Counted from the first letter of the stretch, positions 1 to 5,874 are shown. The stretch: DNA of 6,575 bases from an uncultured Eubacteriales bacterium (GCA_900550775.1 URTH01000101.1:1-6575), one strand, 5' to 3'. Program-made: numbers and translations. The notes: a model not told the origin generated them from the sequence alone.

Positions 1-569
1 TCATCAGCCACCCCGGTCTTAAAGCCCCGGTTGGAAACCTGGCGCATAACATCGCGGATCAGGGTTGTTTTTCCCATCTGCGGCGGCGAAATAATCAGCA
101 CGCTGTCAACCCTGCTGCCGTGCACAATCCCGTCTATGATGTCGTCTGCCGCACCGAGGATTTCATGTGCCACTCTGAAATTCAACGAGCTGACCTCCCG
201 AAACGTTTTGATTTTTCCTTCTTCCGTGACCGTTTTTCCGCATATCCCCACACGATGACCCCCTTTAAGGGTAAGAAACCCCTGACGGATCTCATCCATG
301 TGGGCATAGATCGAATTTTCACAAATGGCCGCGTAGGTGCTTTGCACCTCCTGCGGCGAAACATGGTAAGCATCTTCTTCATGATTGGTAATCCCTCCTG
401 CCGGCGTTAAAAAACAGCTTTCTCCCAAGATCCCCAGCGTCAGCGGTGCGCCGGCGCGGATTCGGATCTCTTCAATTTCCAGCCAGTCATCCAGCGCCGC
501 ATGCGCCACCTTCTTTTGAATCGCCTTGGGAAGATAGGGCAAAACGCCGATGATTCTCGGCTCATTCAT
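1..569 (-). CDS. spoIIIAA: Stage III sporulation protein AA, ATPase (3' part outside window)
   Basis: SpoIIIAA is the secretion-type ATPase of the SpoIIIA-SpoIIQ channel that links mother cell and engulfed forespore; it acts on the mother-cell side. The 189 visible residues carry the family's hallmarks: EIRIRAGAPLTL near residues 33-45, MDEIRQGFLTLKGGHRVGICG at 91-111, SSLNFRVAHE at 127-136, and the P-loop SPPQMGKTTL at 161-170. The P-loop keeps GKTT but has Ser where the first Gly of a Walker A normally lies; to my knowledge SPPQ/GPPQ forms are usual in this family. The last visible residues (TGVAD) lead into the expected Walker B-side region. The ATG at 569 is preceded by AGAGGTGAT at a good distance. 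The family is about 300 residues or a little more, so roughly the C-terminal 40% is missing, and spoIIIAB onward would be expected beyond the left edge. Family assignment is confident; function is by homology. Confidence 0.95.
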   Translation of the reverse strand, partial: MNEPRIIGVLPYLPKAIQKKVAHAALDDWLEIEEIRIRAGAPLTLGILGESCFLTPAGGITNHEEDAYHVSPQEVQSTYAAICENSIYAHMDEIRQGFLTLKGGHRVGICGKTVTEEGKIKTFREVSSLNFRVAHEILGAADDIIDGIVHGSRVDSVLIISPPQMGKTTLIRDVMRQVSNRGFKTGVAD

Positions 570-602
570 GGCTATCACCTCTTTGGTTTTCGCTTTTATA
601 GG

Positions 603-631
603 ATTGTATGAGGCTTTGTCCTCTTTTAGAA
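603..631 (-). promoter_or_regulatory. Putative sigma-E promoter of spoIIIAA
   Basis: The minus strand reads CATACAAT at 610-603, a full match to the sigma-E -10 consensus CATACAMT. It lies 33 bases upstream of the spoIIIAA ATG, giving a predicted leader of about 27 nt that includes the ribosome binding site. The -35 region (about 625-631, 14-base spacer) is poor: only about 3 of 7 positions agree with KMATATT. In Bacillus subtilis the spoIIIA operon is sigma-E-dependent, which supports the call by analogy. Confidence 0.6.
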
Positions 632-637
632 CCGATT

Positions 638-686
638 GCGCGATGCAAAAAACGCCGCAAATGTGCGGATTCCGTTTTTTGTGCGC
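638..686. other. Bulged inverted repeat / terminator-like hairpin
   Basis: CAAAAAACG (646-654) is a perfect inverted repeat of CGTTTTTTG (673-681). Between them CCGCA (655-659) pairs with TGCGG (664-668) around an AATG loop, leaving ATTC (669-672) as a one-sided bulge. GCGC at 638-641 and 683-686 can close it outside. On the minus strand the GC stem is followed after two bases by six T, as in an intrinsic terminator; on the plus strand the T run starts six bases after the stem. It lies between two divergent promoters with no gene to terminate, so it could be an insulator, a regulator site, or a remnant. Structure is seen; role unknown. Confidence 0.5.
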
Positions 687-742
687 CAAAGGACCCTCTT
701 TTTGCTATCCTAAAAGAAAAACGGAAAAATTTTTTAAGATGT

Positions 743-773
743 GAAACTTTTTTACGGATTTTGAGATATCTAA
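743..773 (+). promoter_or_regulatory. Putative ECF-type promoter of the sigma/anti-sigma operon
   Basis: GAAAC at 743-747, followed by a run of six T, is the usual ECF -35 core. After 17 bases comes GATATCTAA (765-773), resembling the GTCTAA-type -10 seen with clostridial ECF promoters. The predicted transcript starts near 780, about 45 nt before the sigma ATG at 824. Placement directly ahead of an ECF sigma gene suggests positive autoregulation, which is common in the class; this is inference. Confidence 0.55.
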
Positions 774-823
774 GAGTGTAAAGACCAAAAGCTTTTATCT
801 TTGCAAAAGAAAGCAGGTTTAAC

Positions 824-1372
824 ATGGTAAATGAAGCAAAGCTGCTCATGCAGCTGAAAAACAGAGAACGCGGCGCCATCGACAAGGCGATCGAAACTTA
901 TACGCCGTATCTTGGCACCGTCCTTTACCGCACGGCCGGGAACCGGCTTCCCAGGGAGGACATTGAGGAAATCGTATCCGATGTGTTCCTCGCGCTCTGG
1001 AACAAAGCCGAATCCATCGATTTAAAAAAAGGCACGATACGATCCTATATCGCCGCCGCTGCCCGAAATTTTGCACTAAAGCGGCTAAGCGAGCGCAGCA
1101 AAAGGACGGACGATGTTTGTCTTGACGGCCTCGAAATCCCGGATGAGGCCGCATATCCTCAAAAAAACGCGGCATACAGTGCGGTATGGGATGCCGTGAT
1201 GCGCCTTGGAGAGCCGGACAGCGAAATCTTTGTCAGGTACTATCTGTACGATGAAAAGCTTAAGGATATCGCCGCTGCGACCGCTCTGAATCTGTCTACC
1301 GTCAAAACCAAGCTTTCAAGAGGCAAACGGAAACTAAAAAATATGTTATTGCATGCGGAGGAAATGGTATGA
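824..1372 (+). CDS. ECF-type RNA polymerase sigma factor
   Basis: A 182-residue sigma-70 family protein of the ECF type: it has regions 2 and 4 but no room for region 3. Region 2 spans about residues 20-92, with DIEEIVSDVFLALWN (46-60) corresponding to the core-binding helix and GTIRSYIAAAARNFALKRL (70-88) to the -10-recognising part. Region 4 spans about 125-175, with a helix-turn-helix at LKDIAAATALNLSTVKTKLS followed by the basic RGKRKLK. The linker (93-124) is acidic. The ATG is preceded by a modest ribosome binding site (GCAGG, 6 bases away). The downstream gene overlaps by 4 bases (ATGA) and encodes a membrane protein, the usual sigma/anti-sigma arrangement. It probably directs RNA polymerase to GAAAC-type promoters, including its own. 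The inducing signal is not visible. Class is certain, subgroup is not. Confidence 0.93.
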   Translation: MVNEAKLLMQLKNRERGAIDKAIETYTPYLGTVLYRTAGNRLPREDIEEIVSDVFLALWNKAESIDLKKGTIRSYIAAAARNFALKRLSERSKRTDDVCLDGLEIPDEAAYPQKNAAYSAVWDAVMRLGEPDSEIFVRYYLYDEKLKDIAAATALNLSTVKTKLSRGKRKLKNMLLHAEEMV

Positions 1373-2154
1373 GAAAAAAGAACGACTTGTTTGAAGATTT
1401 GAATATGGAGAAAAAGGAATCGGATTTTTGCGATCCGCTCTGCATTGACATTCCGGCTATCAAACAAAAGGTCGGCGCCAGACTGGATTCCGCATCGACA
1501 GAAAGGAAGTTTATCATGATGAAATCAAAAAAGAAATTATCCCTGATCGCGGCGGCGGCCGTTCTCGTCCTCGGCATCACGGCTTTTGCCGCGGGCGAAA
1601 TCATCTCGACCCGGTTCAGCGCGTCATCGTCCAAACCGGATTATTCATCCCTGCCGACGGCGCAGCAGGTCACCAAGGACATCGGCTATACGCCGATTCT
1701 GATTGACACCTTTCAAAACGGCTACGCCTTTCAAAGCGGCAGCATTGTAAACAACCGTCTCGCCGACGAAAACGGAAAGACCGTTGAAAAGTTTAAGTCC
1801 GTATCCTTTGACTATGAAAAAGACGGCGATACCGTCATCTTTGCCCAGGATCAATTTCGATCCGGCAAGACGCTTCAGGGCGACATCATAAAAACCGTAA
1901 ACGGTGCCGACATTTACTATTACAGCTATACGGGCAAGAGCGTGCCGGAAGATTATACGCTGACCGAGGCGGACAAAAAGGCCGAGGCAAACGGCGAGCT
2001 GGTGTTTAGCTACGGTTCTTCGGACGTGAAGATTCAAAACATACAGAGCGTTACCTGGGTCATAGACGACATGCAGTATCAGCTGCTGCAGATCGACGGA
2101 AAGCTCTCAAAGGACGCGCTTTCCGATATGGCGCAGGAAGTCATCTGCCGATAA
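1369..2154 (+). CDS. Single-pass membrane protein, probable anti-sigma factor (DUF4367-like C-terminus)
   Basis: This 261-residue protein has a short cytoplasmic N-terminus (about 1-52), a basic MKSKKK stop at 51-56, one hydrophobic helix at about 57-76 and an extracytoplasmic domain of about 185 residues. That layout, and translational coupling to the ECF sigma gene (ATGA overlap, GGAGG at 1357-1361), point to an anti-sigma factor that holds the sigma at the membrane. The C-terminal stretch VTWVIDDMQYQLL...LSKDALSDMAQEV (228-258) resembles the end of DUF4367-type extracytoplasmic domains: a Trp strand, a Tyr-x-Leu strand, then a helix. No zinc-anti-sigma HxxxCxxC motif is seen; the N-terminus has a C21/C25 pair (CDPLC) instead. 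A second in-frame ATG at 1516 just before the helix has GGAAG upstream and could give a form lacking the cytoplasmic part. The partner role is inferred from context and topology. Confidence 0.75.
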   Translation: MRKKNDLFEDLNMEKKESDFCDPLCIDIPAIKQKVGARLDSASTERKFIMMKSKKKLSLIAAAAVLVLGITAFAAGEIISTRFSASSSKPDYSSLPTAQQVTKDIGYTPILIDTFQNGYAFQSGSIVNNRLADENGKTVEKFKSVSFDYEKDGDTVIFAQDQFRSGKTLQGDIIKTVNGADIYYYSYTGKSVPEDYTLTEADKKAEANGELVFSYGSSDVKIQNIQSVTWVIDDMQYQLLQIDGKLSKDALSDMAQEVICR

Positions 2155-2159
2155 ACCCT

Positions 2160-2305
2160 ATTTTCGCGAAAAATTTCATTTTGATTATATCGCCGTCCCC
2201 GGTTCCGTCATGCCTGTCTCGGCTCTCGCCTCGGTCAGCGATGGACGATTGCCACCGGCAATCATCGCCCCGGACGGCGCGGTAATGAAATTTTTCGCCG
2301 ATTTT
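2160..2305. repeat. Nested inverted-repeat element, MITE-like or structured RNA
   Basis: GCGAAAAATTTCATT (2166-2180) is perfectly inverted at 2284-2298. Inside, CGCCGTCC (2191-2198) pairs with GGACGGCG (2272-2279). Inside that, GCGAT (2238-2242) pairs with ATCGC (2264-2268), and GATTGCC (2247-2253) with GGCAATC (2257-2263) across a 3-base loop, with a 4-base bulge. ATTTT lies directly outside on both sides (2160-2164 and 2301-2305), as a 5-bp target duplication would, though this AT-rich word could be chance. On the minus strand the unpaired part contains GGC-GAGA-GCC, a GNRA-capped mini-hairpin. No gene is read through it. It lies between the stop of the anti-sigma gene and the operon terminator, so it may be part of the 3' untranslated region. 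Pairing is seen; nature (small mobile element or RNA) is unresolved. Confidence 0.6.
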
Positions 2306-2326
2306 ACGCCGTTTTCGGCAGACTTT

Positions 2327-2350
2327 GGGGCGGCTTTCGCCGCCCCTTTT
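2327..2350 (+). terminator. Intrinsic terminator of the sigma/anti-sigma operon
   Basis: GGGGCGGC (2327-2334) pairs perfectly with GCCGCCCC (2339-2346) across the loop TTTC, followed by TTTTGCATTTTGT. The T-rich tail exists only on the plus strand. Read from the minus strand, the same stem has a GAAA loop but is followed by AAAGTCT, so it is a poor terminator for the convergent Cys-rich gene, whose stop lies 19 bases away. Confidence 0.85.
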
Positions 2351-2368
2351 GCATTTTGTCAGTTAAAA

Positions 2369-3358
2369 TCAGTTGTTGCATCCGCAGCCGCAGCCGGAAC
2401 CGGAACCGTTTCCTTCCCTCGGCTTTTGCGGCGGGAAAAACTCGTCAATCGGGAAACGAATGTCGTTAAAGAGCGCACACGGGCTTTCCTCGGTCGCGGA
2501 CGGGCATTCCTGCGTCGGAATGCAGAAATCTACCGCGTCAATCAAAAGCTGCGTGTCTCTCTCCAGCCGTACAATAAAGAACAATCCGTAAGTAACCAGT
2601 ACCTTTCTGGCGCAGTCATCGATCACAAGCGAATCGTCAAAGCAGCTGCAGATCGTCTCCGGGAAGATATCGCAGCCGCAGCTGCAATTTGCACTTGCCG
2701 CCGCGTCGCAGCCGCAGTCACAGCCGCAACCGCCGCAATCCTCGTCAACAATTCTCGCCGTCAATGCAACCGGCTCTACCACCTCAACGGTCACCGTCGG
2801 CATATTGGTTTTCTGCCAGGTCTCCGCGATAGAGCTGTTTTCATTCGGGTTAAACCGCGAGCTGAACAGCTTGGAATTTCCCTCGGAACCGTACAGGATA
2901 ATCCGCTTGTCATAGGTTGTCAGCCCGTGCACGATGGTGGGATTGGAAACACCGCGGAAGATCTCTAAGGTAACGCATACAAAGAATTTGAGATCAACCG
3001 AAAAATATCCGCGGTTAAAGGACAACGGCTCTACGTCCGTAAACACCCAGATAACCTCTGCCTTTTTCAGTTTGACATTGATCGCCTGTTCCAACAGTTC
3101 CTGCCCCTCGGCCGTCAGATATACCCTTTGATCTGCCACGCAGTCACGGTCACGGCAGGAATCATAAATCTGGTTGCTGTTTACGCATACCGGATCCGAA
3201 AAATGGTTGGCACGCCGAACCCTGGTATCGCTTCTCTCTTCTGCCGCATCCGCACGGATTGCGGCCGCTTCGCCCTGCTCCGCAGCATTTTGTCTGCAAA
3301 TCGGGCAGCTATCCCCGTTTTGCGCTGCACGAGAGCGTCTGTCTTGATAATGATTCAT
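2369..3358 (-). CDS. Cys-rich protein, putative spore-coat-type protein of unknown function
   Basis: I do not recognise a named family with certainty. The 329-residue product has 23 Cys and no signal peptide or membrane helix. The N-terminus is charged and Ala-rich with a CPIC pair (18-21). Next comes VCVNSNQIYDSCRDRDC (57-73), a pattern I associate with conserved clostridial Cys-rich proteins. Then follows a beta-rich region (about 90-200, including FNRGYFSVDLKFFVCVTLEIF). A Cys/Gly cluster at 208-239 (CGGCGCDCGC, then CSCGC, CSC) is followed by a second beta-rich part (about 243-300) and a low-complexity GSGSGCGCGCNN tail, encoded by short tandem hexamers at 2382-2408. AAGGAGG seven bases before the ATG supports the start. 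Cys clusters with Gly linkers suit disulfide cross-linking, as in spore coat or exosporium, but metal binding is an alternative. The gene is monocistronic and convergent with the sigma operon. Confidence 0.75.
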   Translation of the reverse strand: MNHYQDRRSRAAQNGDSCPICRQNAAEQGEAAAIRADAAEERSDTRVRRANHFSDPVCVNSNQIYDSCRDRDCVADQRVYLTAEGQELLEQAINVKLKKAEVIWVFTDVEPLSFNRGYFSVDLKFFVCVTLEIFRGVSNPTIVHGLTTYDKRIILYGSEGNSKLFSSRFNPNENSSIAETWQKTNMPTVTVEVVEPVALTARIVDEDCGGCGCDCGCDAAASANCSCGCDIFPETICSCFDDSLVIDDCARKVLVTYGLFFIVRLERDTQLLIDAVDFCIPTQECPSATEESPCALFNDIRFPIDEFFPPQKPREGNGSGSGCGCGCNN

Positions 3359-3391
3359 CTTACTTCCTCCTTCTTATCCGGGCGGCCCCTT

Positions 3392-3439
3392 GGGCACGCA
3401 GAGGTTAACCCCGATATTGTGTTCAACTCCCGCGTGCCC
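3392..3439 (-). other. Leader hairpin upstream of the Cys-rich gene
   Basis: GGGCACGC (3392-3399) is a perfect inverted repeat of GCGTGCCC (3432-3439). Inside it GAGGTTAAC (3401-3409) pairs with GTTCAACTC (3421-3429) with two mismatches, leaving an 11-base loop. On the minus strand it ends about 20 bases before the AAGGAGG site, so it would lie in the 5' leader of the Cys-rich gene if transcription starts near 3447. It could stabilise the mRNA or affect translation. No known riboswitch was recognised. Confidence 0.45.
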
Positions 3440-3454
3440 GGCCGTCTCAATACC

Positions 3455-3480
3455 ATCATATGGCTGCACGGCCGTTTTGT
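3455..3480 (-). promoter_or_regulatory. Possible sigma-K-type promoter of the Cys-rich gene
   Basis: The minus strand reads AC (3480-3479), 16 bases, then CATATGATG (3462-3454). This fits the sigma-K pattern AC-N16/17-CATANNNTA except for the last base. Late mother-cell expression would suit a coat protein. The consensus is short, so a chance match is quite possible. Confidence 0.3.
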
Positions 3481-3563
3481 TACGCCGTTTTTGGAATTAT
3501 GTAAACATTTTATTCCGCTGTCATTTTGTTTATTGTTAAATGTGACTAATAAATTCCATAAAA

Positions 3564-3591
3564 ATTGTATAGTTTTCGGTTGAAATATCAA
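3564..3591 (-). promoter_or_regulatory. Possible second, sigma-A-like promoter facing the Cys-rich gene
   Basis: The minus strand reads TTGATA (3591-3586), a 16-base spacer, then TACAAT (3569-3564); each box differs from consensus at one position. It overlaps the plus-strand promoter of the EF-G-like gene back to back. A transcript from here would have a leader of about 200 nt. The region is AT-rich, so this may be accidental. Confidence 0.3.
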
Positions 3592-3608
3592 AGAAAATCA
3601 AGTACAAT
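3580..3608 (+). promoter_or_regulatory. Sigma-A promoter of the EF-G-like gene
   Basis: TTGAAA (3580-3585), a 17-base spacer and TACAAT (3603-3608) make a near-consensus housekeeping promoter. The predicted start near 3615 gives a leader of about 54 nt. A small stem, GTGTCG/CGGCAC with one T-G pair (3623-3628 and 3633-3638), lies within it. This points to vegetative expression, unlike the sporulation-type promoters nearby. Confidence 0.8.
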
Positions 3609-3654
3609 AGAGAATAAGAGTGGTGTCGGTTCCGGCACGATTCAATACCAATTT

Positions 3655-3671
3655 AGGAGGGCTGTCGTTTG
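3655..3671 (+). promoter_or_regulatory. Ribosome binding site selecting a TTG start
   Basis: AGGAGG at 3655-3660 lies eight bases before TTG (3669-3671). The first in-frame ATG (3693) is more than 30 bases away, too far to be served by this site, so TTG is the likely start. Confidence 0.8.
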
Positions 3672-5735
3672 AAACTTTATGACACATCGAAGATGAAAAA
3701 CTTTTGTTTACTGGGCCACGGGAATGCGGGCAAAACCTCGCTTGCCGAAGCCATGCTCTACACCTCCGGCAATATTGACCGGCTGGGCAGAACCACAGAT
3801 GGGAACACGGTAATGGACTTTGATCCGGAAGAAATCAAACGGAAGTTCTCGATCAGTATGGGGCTGGCTGCCTGCGAATGGAACGGTGTAAAGTTTAATA
3901 TCATAGATACACCGGGGTATTTTGATTTTGTGGGTGAGGTTCAGAGCGCGATCCGCGTGGCCGATGCGGCGATCATCGTACTCAGCGGAAAATCCGGTCT
4001 GACCGTCGGCGCCGAAAAGGCATGGAAGTATTGTGAAGAACGCGGGATTCCGCGTATCTTCTTTATCAACAAGGTCGATGACGAGCGCGTCAATTACCAG
4101 GGTGTTTTGCAGCAGCTGAAGGATAAATACGGCAAAAAGATTGCGCCGTTCCAGCTGCCGCTGCGCGAGGGAGAACGCATCACCGGCTTTATCAATGTGG
4201 TAGAACAGGAGGCCAGAAAGTTTGACGGCGACCGTACCGTCACCGCCGAGATGCCTCCCGGCATGGAAGAGGAGCTGGCACCCCTGCGCGAGATGATCAA
4301 CGAGGCCGTTGCCGAAACCTCTGAGGAATTGATGGAAAAATATTTCGGCGGCGAGGCCTTTACCCTGCCGGAGATGTACGAGGCACTGCGCAGCGGTGTT
4401 GCCGAGGGCGATATCGTCCCGGTTCTCTGCGGCAGCGCATATCATAAGCTGGGAATTTCCTCTCTGATGAATGCGATTCACGCTTATTTTCCGGCGCCGG
4501 ACAGCCGGGATGAATTTATCATTGCCGAAAAGAAGGACGGCAGCCCGTCACGCCTGAAAATTGACGTGGCAGACCCCCTGTCCGCACTGGTGTTTAAAAC
4601 GGTTGCCGATCCCTATGTCGGAAAGCTGTCTTATTTTAAGGTGTATTCCGGCGTGATGACGCCCGACACCACCGTGTATAACATGAACAAGGATACCAAT
4701 GAAAAAATCGGCAAGATTTATGTGATGCAGGGCAAAAAACAGATTGAGGTCGAGCGGCTGAACGCCGGAGACATCGGCGCCGTGGCAAAGCTGACCAAAA
4801 CCGGCACCGGCGACACGCTGAGCGGTCTGAATCATCCGCTCCGCTTAGAGGGCATCGACTTTGCGCAGCCCAATATGAGCCTTGCCGTTGTTCCAAAAGC
4901 CAAGGGCGATGAAGAAAAGATCGCCCAGGGGCTGACCAAATTGATGGAGGAGGACAAAACCTTCCGCCTGGAAAATAACAAAGAGACGCGCCAGCTTATT
5001 TTAAAGGGTCTCGGCGATCAGCACATCGATGTGATTGTCAGCAAATTAAAGAATAAGTTTGGCGTGGATATTTCGTTTGAAAAGCCGCGGGTTCCCTATC
5101 GCGAGACCATCCGCAAAAAGGTAAAGGCCGAGGGCAAGCACAAAAAGCAGTCCGGCGGCCACGGTCAATACGGTCACGTCTGGATTGAGTTTGAACCGAG
5201 CGAGACCGAGGGTCTGACCTTTGAAGAAAAGGTGTTCGGCGGCAGCGTTCCGAAGGGCTACTTCCCGGCGGTTGAAAAAGGGCTGCCCGAGGCAATGCAG
5301 CACGGCGTGCTTGCCGGCTATCCGATGGTCGGACTGAAAGCAACGCTGGTGGACGGCTCTTACCACGATGTGGATTCTTCCGAAATGGCGTTTAAAATTG
5401 CCGCCAATCTGGCATACAAGGCCGGTATGGAGCAGGCGTCGCCTGCCCTGCTGGAGCCGATCGGCCACCTGAGCGTCTCTGTTCCGGATCAGTATACCGG
5501 AGATATCATCGGCGACATCAATAAACGGCGCGGCCAGATGCTTGGCATGACGCCGCAGGAGGACGGCATGACCCTGATTGAGGGCGAGGTTCCCATGGCA
5601 GAAATGCACACCTATGCCTCCGACCTGCGCAGTATGACCCAGGCACGGGGCGGTTTCTCCTTTGCATTTGTCCGTTATCAGGAGGCACCGCAAAATGTCG
5701 TGGACAAAATTGTCGCAGAAAGTCCGAACAACTAG
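3669..5735 (+). CDS. Elongation factor G-like translational GTPase (EF-G paralogue)
   Basis: A full-length, 688-residue EF-G-family GTPase. The G domain shows P-loop GHGNAGKT (16-23), switch I as FDPEEIKRKFSIS (51-63), DTPGYFDF (80-87), NKVD (134-137) and GSA (255-257). Domain II spans about 300-385, domain III about 398-473, domain IV about 475-595 (GGHGQYGHV at 497-504; tip loop SYHDVDSSE at 564-572), and domain V about 596-680. Domain IV mimics the tRNA anticodon arm, and its presence argues for translocation-type ribosome binding. Two features separate it from canonical EF-G: GHGNAGKT instead of AHIDAGKT, and Tyr84 instead of the catalytic His of DTPGHVDF. Both are typical, as I recall, of the EF-G-2-type paralogue. 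Its exact role is not settled; a slower or specialised GTPase on the ribosome is inferred. It starts at TTG, is monocistronic, and has its own sigma-A promoter and terminator. The housekeeping fusA, normally beside rpsG and tuf, is probably elsewhere. Confidence 0.93.
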   Translation: MKLYDTSKMKNFCLLGHGNAGKTSLAEAMLYTSGNIDRLGRTTDGNTVMDFDPEEIKRKFSISMGLAACEWNGVKFNIIDTPGYFDFVGEVQSAIRVADAAIIVLSGKSGLTVGAEKAWKYCEERGIPRIFFINKVDDERVNYQGVLQQLKDKYGKKIAPFQLPLREGERITGFINVVEQEARKFDGDRTVTAEMPPGMEEELAPLREMINEAVAETSEELMEKYFGGEAFTLPEMYEALRSGVAEGDIVPVLCGSAYHKLGISSLMNAIHAYFPAPDSRDEFIIAEKKDGSPSRLKIDVADPLSALVFKTVADPYVGKLSYFKVYSGVMTPDTTVYNMNKDTNEKIGKIYVMQGKKQIEVERLNAGDIGAVAKLTKTGTGDTLSGLNHPLRLEGIDFAQPNMSLAVVPKAKGDEEKIAQGLTKLMEEDKTFRLENNKETRQLILKGLGDQHIDVIVSKLKNKFGVDISFEKPRVPYRETIRKKVKAEGKHKKQSGGHGQYGHVWIEFEPSETEGLTFEEKVFGGSVPKGYFPAVEKGLPEAMQHGVLAGYPMVGLKATLVDGSYHDVDSSEMAFKIAANLAYKAGMEQASPALLEPIGHLSVSVPDQYTGDIIGDINKRRGQMLGMTPQEDGMTLIEGEVPMAEMHTYASDLRSMTQARGGFSFAFVRYQEAPQNVVDKIVAESPNN

Positions 5736-5751
5736 CAGTCCTGATCTCCGC

Positions 5752-5787
5752 TTCCGCCCCTTGCGCTCGGCAGGGGGCGGAATTTTT
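5752..5787 (+). terminator. Intrinsic terminator of the EF-G-like gene
   Basis: Thirteen bases at 5752-5764 (TTCCGCCCCTTGC) pair with 5770-5782 (one T-G pair), with loop GCTCG, followed directly by five T. It begins 16 bases after the TAG stop. No T run on the other strand, so it works in the plus direction only. Confidence 0.9.
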
Positions 5788-5822
5788 ATGGATTCTATCG
5801 CCAATTTCCGCCTGTCCGCGCC

Positions 5823-5852
5823 GCATGTTCCTCTCATCTTTTTCATATACTA
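5823..5852 (+). promoter_or_regulatory. Putative sporulation-sigma promoter of the carboxypeptidase gene
   Basis: GCATGTT (5823-5829), a 14-base spacer and CATATACT (5844-5851) match the sigma-E pattern KMATATT-N14/15-CATACAMT at 6 of 7 and 7 of 8 positions. The same bases can be read as a forespore sigma-F/G type site: GCATG, 18 bases, TATACTA (5846-5852). The sequence cannot decide between them. The leader would be short (about 17 nt) but includes the AGGAGG site. Confidence 0.5.
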
Positions 5853-5874
5853 AAGGAAAAAGGAGGGTGATTCG

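Noticed and set aside
182..382. Minus-strand 66-codon frame with an ATG behind a GGAGG-like sequence
   Set aside because: It is a different frame inside spoIIIAA; the Arg/Lys-rich product has no support, and the SpoIIIAA frame is clearly the coding one.
2382..2408. Short tandem hexamers (CCGCAG and CCGGAA) as a possible repeat array
   Set aside because: Only two copies of each, and they encode the GSGSGCGCGC tail of the Cys-rich protein; not CRISPR-like.
2210..2968. Long plus-strand open frame (252 codons) crossing the inverted-repeat element and the Cys-rich gene
   Set aside because: It is antisense to a gene with a strong ribosome binding site and motif-like composition. It has no good start site, reads through the terminator at 2327-2350, and its Ala/Arg-rich product reflects the Cys/Gly codons on the other strand.
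3708..4481. Minus-strand open frame of 257 codons
   Set aside because: Fully antisense to the EF-G-like G domain; no recognisable motif, a shadow of biased codon use.
3669..5735. Tetracycline-type ribosomal protection protein
   Set aside because: Those proteins keep AHVDAGKTT and DTPGH motifs. Here GHGNAGKT and DTPGY fit the EF-G-2-type paralogue better, and there are no mobile-element marks nearby.
5046..5846. Minus-strand open frame of 266 codons
   Set aside because: Antisense to the EF-G-like C-terminal half and crosses its terminator; no family features.
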